Positions 60,589-64,000 of a DNA stretch of 64,000 nt are shown here, piece after piece. The position numbers and the translations under genes were made by a program. This stretch comes from Tolypothrix sp. NIES-4075 (lineage in GTDB: Bacteria > Cyanobacteriota > Cyanobacteriia > Cyanobacteriales > Nostocaceae). Where the stretch lies: assembly GCF_002218085.1 (NCBI RefSeq), contig NZ_BDUC01000003.1, positions 531,666 through 595,665 of the forward strand, given 5' to 3'. The notes beneath the pieces were generated by a model. The model saw only the letters and a program-made list of their open reading frames with translations, was not told the origin of the DNA and did no database searches. Each line of letters begins with the position of its first letter. Within the stretch, counting starts at the first letter, position 1.

Positions 60589-61635
60589 ATGGCTTTATAC
60601 GCTGAATTGCATAGACATCTGGGCGGTTCGGTTGTACCCCGTGTTCTGTGGCGATACCTAGAACGCAGTTCGTCAAAGTTACTTTCACGGTTTGCTGATT
60701 ATTCGGCTTTTGAAGAGTTTTTCACGCGATCGCGCAGTACTTTAGATGAATATCTGGAATTGCACACCTTAGTTGAAAGCGTGCAAAATGCCGAAAGTTT
60801 GCCTTACTTTATCTATCGTCTGATGCGGGGTGCTTATATTTTTGAGAATTTAGCTTATCTGGAACTGCGCTATACTCCTTATCTCCGCACACCAAAGCAT
60901 TTAAGTCAATCAAAAAGAATTGACAAAATGGCGGAAATTGTGGAAGTTGTCGGGCAAGCAAGTCAATTACAAGAATATCCGATTGTGACTAGCCAAATTC
61001 TCTGTATGCACTCACGCTTACCTTATGAGGTGAATAAGGCAATTGTGGATTTGGCAGCGCAAAATACCAAGTATATTTGTGGAATAGATGTTGCTGGTGG
61101 TGATAGCTATTATGCCGATCGCTTGGATGAGTGGATTAGTTTGTATGATTATGCGCGATCGCTGAATGTCAAAACCACCGGACACCTTTATGAAACCACG
61201 GCTGGCTGCTATCCACAATTATTACCTTATCTAATGCGGATTGGTCACGGCATCCAAATTCCGCTGTTGTATCCAGAATTACTTAAAGATGTAGCTAAAC
61301 GCGGGCAGTGTTTGGAGGTTTGCCCGACAACTTACTTAAAAACTGGTACTTTAGAGGATATACGTCAACTCAAGTTAGTTTTTGACCGATGTTTTGACGC
61401 GGGGGTAGATATCGCTATTTGTACTGATAATGCTGGTTTGCATAATGTCCGTCTACCTTTTGAGTATGAAAATCTCTTGACTTACGACATTATCAACTTC
61501 CAACAATTACAAGCTTGTCAAGATGCAGCTTTCCGTCATGCTTTTGCTTGGCCCTACCGTCAACGTCCGGCATCATTGTTAAATGGGTTGCTGAAACCCG
61601 AACCGATGAAAGCTTTATCGATGCGGGATAATTAG
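60589..61635 (+). CDS. adenosine deaminase-like amidohydrolase
   Basis: The start is set at ATG 60589 (MALYAELHRHLGGSVVPRVL), since the motif HxH must be near the N-terminus; upstream codons are AT-rich and unrelated. 348 residues. The metal ligands appear as HRHLGGS (His8, His10) and TGHLYET, the catalytic Glu in that block, RIGHGI, and CTDNAG in place of the usual TDDP. The family deaminates adenosine or related nucleosides. The second Asp of the DD pair is Asn here, so substrate or activity may differ. Confidence 0.8.
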   Translation: MALYAELHRHLGGSVVPRVLWRYLERSSSKLLSRFADYSAFEEFFTRSRSTLDEYLELHTLVESVQNAESLPYFIYRLMRGAYIFENLAYLELRYTPYLRTPKHLSQSKRIDKMAEIVEVVGQASQLQEYPIVTSQILCMHSRLPYEVNKAIVDLAAQNTKYICGIDVAGGDSYYADRLDEWISLYDYARSLNVKTTGHLYETTAGCYPQLLPYLMRIGHGIQIPLLYPELLKDVAKRGQCLEVCPTTYLKTGTLEDIRQLKLVFDRCFDAGVDIAICTDNAGLHNVRLPFEYENLLTYDIINFQQLQACQDAAFRHAFAWPYRQRPASLLNGLLKPEPMKALSMRDN

Positions 61636-61683
61636 GTAGTAAGCGCTTCAGCGCTTATTAGAAAGCGCTGAAGCGCTTACTAC
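61636..61683. repeat. perfect 21-bp inverted repeat
   Basis: The left arm (61636-61656) and right arm (61663-61683) are exact reverse complements built from AGCGCTTCAGCGCTT, with a 6-nt loop ATTAGA. It begins 1 nt after the deaminase stop and lies 98 nt before mutL. No T-tract follows. Confidence 0.9.
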
Positions 61684-61780
61684 GAAAAAAATTTCTTTAC
61701 AATTCATAAAATTTTCTTTGCTTATGTAAAGAAATTTGCTTATTCTATTCAGTGCTTGGCAACTGCCTACACTGAAATTT

Positions 61781-63481
61781 ATGTCTTCTACGATTCAAGC
61801 TTTACCAACGGAGGTTGTATACCTCATTACAGCCGGAGAGGTTATTGACTCTCTAGCTTCTGTGGTGCGGGAATTGATAGAAAATTCCCTAGATGCAGGT
61901 GCAACCCGGATTGTAATTTCTGTATGGGCGCAGCAATGGCGGGTGCGCGTAGCAGATAATGGTTGTGGAATGAATTTGGATGACTTGCAACAAGCCGCAT
62001 CCGCCCACAGTACCAGTAAAATTCGCTCTTGTGCAGATTTGTGGCAAATTAACAGTTTAGGATTTCGGGGTGAAGCATTACACAGTTTAACGACTTTGGC
62101 AGATTTAGAAATTTTAAGTCGTCCGGCAAATTCTTCAAGTGGTGGATTCAAAGTTGTGTATGGCTATGGCGGGGAACCTGTCGTAGTGGAAGCAGCAGCG
62201 ATCGCACCTGGTACAATTGTCACAATATCCAATTTATTCGGAAATTGCTCAACTCGTCGTCAAGGCTTGCCAACCACAGCTATTCAAATGAAAGCGGTGC
62301 AAGCGTCGATTTATCAAATCGCTTTGTGTCATCCTCATGTTACCTGGCAAGTTTGCCAAAATGACCGTGAATGGTTCACTCTTTCACCGGCTGCCACAAC
62401 CGGAAAACTATTACCGCAAATTTTACATCAAGTTAAACAAGGCGATTTACAAGAATTAAAATTAGAATTACCTAACCCTCCTAATTCTTGTAAAGACGCG
62501 ATTAATCGCGTCTCTACTAATTCCTCATTATCATTAGTTATAGGATTGCCCGATCGCTGTCATCGTCGTCGTCCAGATTGGGTGCGAGTAGCAATTAACG
62601 GACGCATGGTAAAATCGCCAGAATTAGAGCAAACGATTTTTACAGGATTTCACAGAACATTACCACGCGATCGCTATCCAATCTGTTTTTTACATCTTTA
62701 TATTTCCCCCGATCAAATTAACTGGAATCGCAATCCCGCAAAAACTGAAATTTACCTGAATGAATTAAGCTATTGGCAAGAACAAATATCCAGCGCGATT
62801 GAACAAGCACTTCGCATCGATTCTGTCAATATCAAAGAAGCAGTTCACACAACACGAGTTAGTAAATTAATCAAAGCCGCAGAAGAAAAAGGTGGTTATC
62901 ATGTCAATCGTCCCAATTCTGAAGAGGAAAATAAGCCTCTTAATTCTCTCAAAGCTGTTGCTCAAGTTAGCAACACATATATAGTTGTCGAACATGAAAA
63001 CGGCATGTGGTTGGTAGAACAACACATCGCTCATGAGCGAGTTTTGTATGAGCAATTGTGCGATAATTGGCAACTTATTCCCGTCGAACCTGCAATTATT
63101 TTATATCAATTGTCGCCAGCGCAAGTTTCCCAACTGCAACGCATCAATCTAGATATAGAATCCTTCGGTGAACAACTTTGGGCAGTTCGTAACATACCCG
63201 CAATGTTACAGCAAAGAGACGACTGTGCAGAAGCCATTTTAGAACTTAGTTGGGGTGGTGACTTACAAACAGCACAAGTAGCCGTAGCCTGTCGCAGTGC
63301 AATTCGCAACGGTACACCCCTCACTTTACCAGAAATGCAGACACTCTTAGATGATTGGCAACGCACGCGCAACCCGCGCACCTGTCCCCACGGACGCCCG
63401 ATTTATCTATCTTTGGAAGAATCAGCTTTAGCGCGTTTTTTCCGTCGTAATTGGGTGATTGGTAAGAGTCACGGGATTTGA
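61781..63481 (+). CDS. mutL: DNA mismatch repair protein MutL
   Basis: The start is set at ATG 61781 (MSSTIQALPTEVVYLITAGE), which aligns with known MutL starts. 566 residues. GHKL ATPase: VVRELIENSLDAGATRI, VADNGCGM, STSKIRS and GFRGEALHSL. The linker (about 237-246) contains an in-frame 28-bp palindromic repeat giving KDAINRVST. The C-terminal part has EQHIAHERVLYE, corresponding to the endonuclease motif DQHA(x)2E(x)4E with D replaced by E, and the CPHGRPIY motif. MutL couples mismatch recognition to strand nicking. Confidence 0.95.
   Translation: MSSTIQALPTEVVYLITAGEVIDSLASVVRELIENSLDAGATRIVISVWAQQWRVRVADNGCGMNLDDLQQAASAHSTSKIRSCADLWQINSLGFRGEALHSLTTLADLEILSRPANSSSGGFKVVYGYGGEPVVVEAAAIAPGTIVTISNLFGNCSTRRQGLPTTAIQMKAVQASIYQIALCHPHVTWQVCQNDREWFTLSPAATTGKLLPQILHQVKQGDLQELKLELPNPPNSCKDAINRVSTNSSLSLVIGLPDRCHRRRPDWVRVAINGRMVKSPELEQTIFTGFHRTLPRDRYPICFLHLYISPDQINWNRNPAKTEIYLNELSYWQEQISSAIEQALRIDSVNIKEAVHTTRVSKLIKAAEEKGGYHVNRPNSEEENKPLNSLKAVAQVSNTYIVVEHENGMWLVEQHIAHERVLYEQLCDNWQLIPVEPAIILYQLSPAQVSQLQRINLDIESFGEQLWAVRNIPAMLQQRDDCAEAILELSWGGDLQTAQVAVACRSAIRNGTPLTLPEMQTLLDDWQRTRNPRTCPHGRPIYLSLEESALARFFRRNWVIGKSHGI
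62490..62517. repeat. palindromic repeat inside mutL
   Basis: GTAAAGACGCGATT/AATCGCGTCTCTAC is a 28-bp palindrome with one mismatch, read in the same frame as trpE copy 2 (KDAINRVST). It lies in the linker between MutL domains. Confidence 0.85.
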
Positions 63482-63752
63482 TTTAATGTTTAGGCGATCG
63501 CTTTATATCATCGGGTTGTGGAGAGTGCGATCGCCTATCTCTAATCATAATAATGCGATCGCTCTATATAATCGTGTCAGCAAAAGTGCGATCGCCTCGC
63601 CCTTATGAGAATATGAATATCATAGGCATCACAAGTTTAAATCCACAGAAAGCGACTTTAAAGACACTTGGAGCCTTAGAATTAGTCAGCAAATATCAGT
63701 CAAGGTCTAAAGTTTTAGAATTTCCGAAACTCGCACGCAGTAAATCCTTGAA
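63482..63752. other. spacer with HIP1 cluster
   Basis: Four HIP1-type GCGATCGC octamers lie within about 115 bp (63493-63600), partly in a repeated module GCGATCGCT-TATAT-ATCG. A 67-codon frame at 63553-63756 starts inside this repeat and shows no family resemblance; it was not called. Confidence 0.5.
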
Positions 63753-64000
63753 CTAATCTGTCTCTCCACATGAACAAGCGATCGCCAATTTAGCATGTCG
63801 CAACAAAGTATCTTCATCAAGACTATGAACTATATATTGAGGAGTTACCTCAAGTAGTTTCTCAATTCGTGCTTTAGCTGCTGCAACTACCGATTCATCA
63901 AGACTACCGTTATCAAGTGAATCAGAGAAATCTTGAGCGATCGCATAAGTCCTTTCCAGAGATGACGAATTGATATTGCGGGAGACTATAAATAAATCGC
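63753..64000 (-). CDS. unknown protein, C-terminal part only
   Basis: A minus-strand frame enters from the right edge and ends at a TAG at 63753-63755. The visible 80 or so residues include SSLERTYAIAQDFSDSLDNG and ESVVAAAKARIEKLLE, and end CSCGETD. It looks helical, with Cys-x-Cys at the end, and I recognise no family. The start lies outside the window. Confidence 0.6.
   Translation of the reverse strand, partial: DLFIVSRNINSSSLERTYAIAQDFSDSLDNGSLDESVVAAAKARIEKLLEVTPQYIVHSLDEDTLLRHAKLAIACSCGETD

Noticed and set aside
63553..63756. 67-codon frame near the right edge
   Set aside because: It begins inside a HIP1-rich repeat and overlaps the end of a real minus-strand frame by a few bases; no family match.

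Overview
The window is from a cyanobacterium, most likely a large-genome filamentous one. The evidence is ndhN, psaD, ftrV, a DICT-domain histidine kinase, a COP23-domain protein, many HIP1 octamers (GCGATCGC), and intergenic heptanucleotide repeats of the type known from Nostocales. No rRNA or tRNA gene was seen.

Layout. (1) 1-8130, minus strand: the S10/spc ribosomal operon in the order rplC-rplD-rplW-rplB-rpsS-rplV-rpsC-rplP-rpmC-rpsQ-rplN-rplX-rplE-rpsH-rplF-rplR; rplR runs off the left edge. Seven of the gaps in this operon hold a heptad hairpin repeat. (2) 9.2-16.1 kb: ndhN, a GNAT acetyltransferase, an orphan ABC-2 permease, a DUF3172 protein, and a minus-strand group made of a cation/proton antiporter with stress domains, a small anchored protein and a Pro-rich AMIN-domain protein. 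(3) 16.1-23.2 kb: a Ser/Thr kinase, a truncated glycosyltransferase-like gene, a small Cys-motif membrane protein, a remnant of an IS605-like element with a tiny ribbon-helix-helix gene, an SGNH hydrolase and a GT4 glycosyltransferase. (4) 23.2-32.1 kb: a DICT-GAF histidine kinase, then a group II intron nested inside the reverse-transcriptase gene of another group II intron (a twintron), then psaD and trpE. (5) 32.3-36.2 kb: COP23-domain protein, trypsin-like protease, a secreted protein and a Ser/Thr kinase with an extracytoplasmic PsbP-like domain, which may form an envelope sensing and processing cluster. (6) 36.3-45.4 kb: accessory region with a broken toxin-antitoxin pair, tandem Uma2 nucleases, a small hydrophilic protein, and two very large adjacent genes of unknown function (a P-loop helicase-like protein and a 1003-residue protein) separated by a 127-bp tandem duplication. 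(7) 45.4-64 kb: purQ, purS, zur/furB, stomatin-like plus NfeD, PP2C phosphatase, a candidate structured RNA, ftrV, YdcF, an APH-kinase fusion, rplY, purA, a hybrid histidine kinase, an adenosine deaminase-like gene, mutL, and the 3' end of an unknown gene at the right edge.

The most notable points are the twintron, whose inner intron splits the first catalytic block of the outer intron's reverse transcriptase; 28-30 bp palindromic repeats that lie in frame inside trpE (twice) and mutL; a family of about 17 heptad-repeat hairpins, each with its own heptamer but matching arms; the unexplained two-gene helicase locus; and two candidate structured RNAs.
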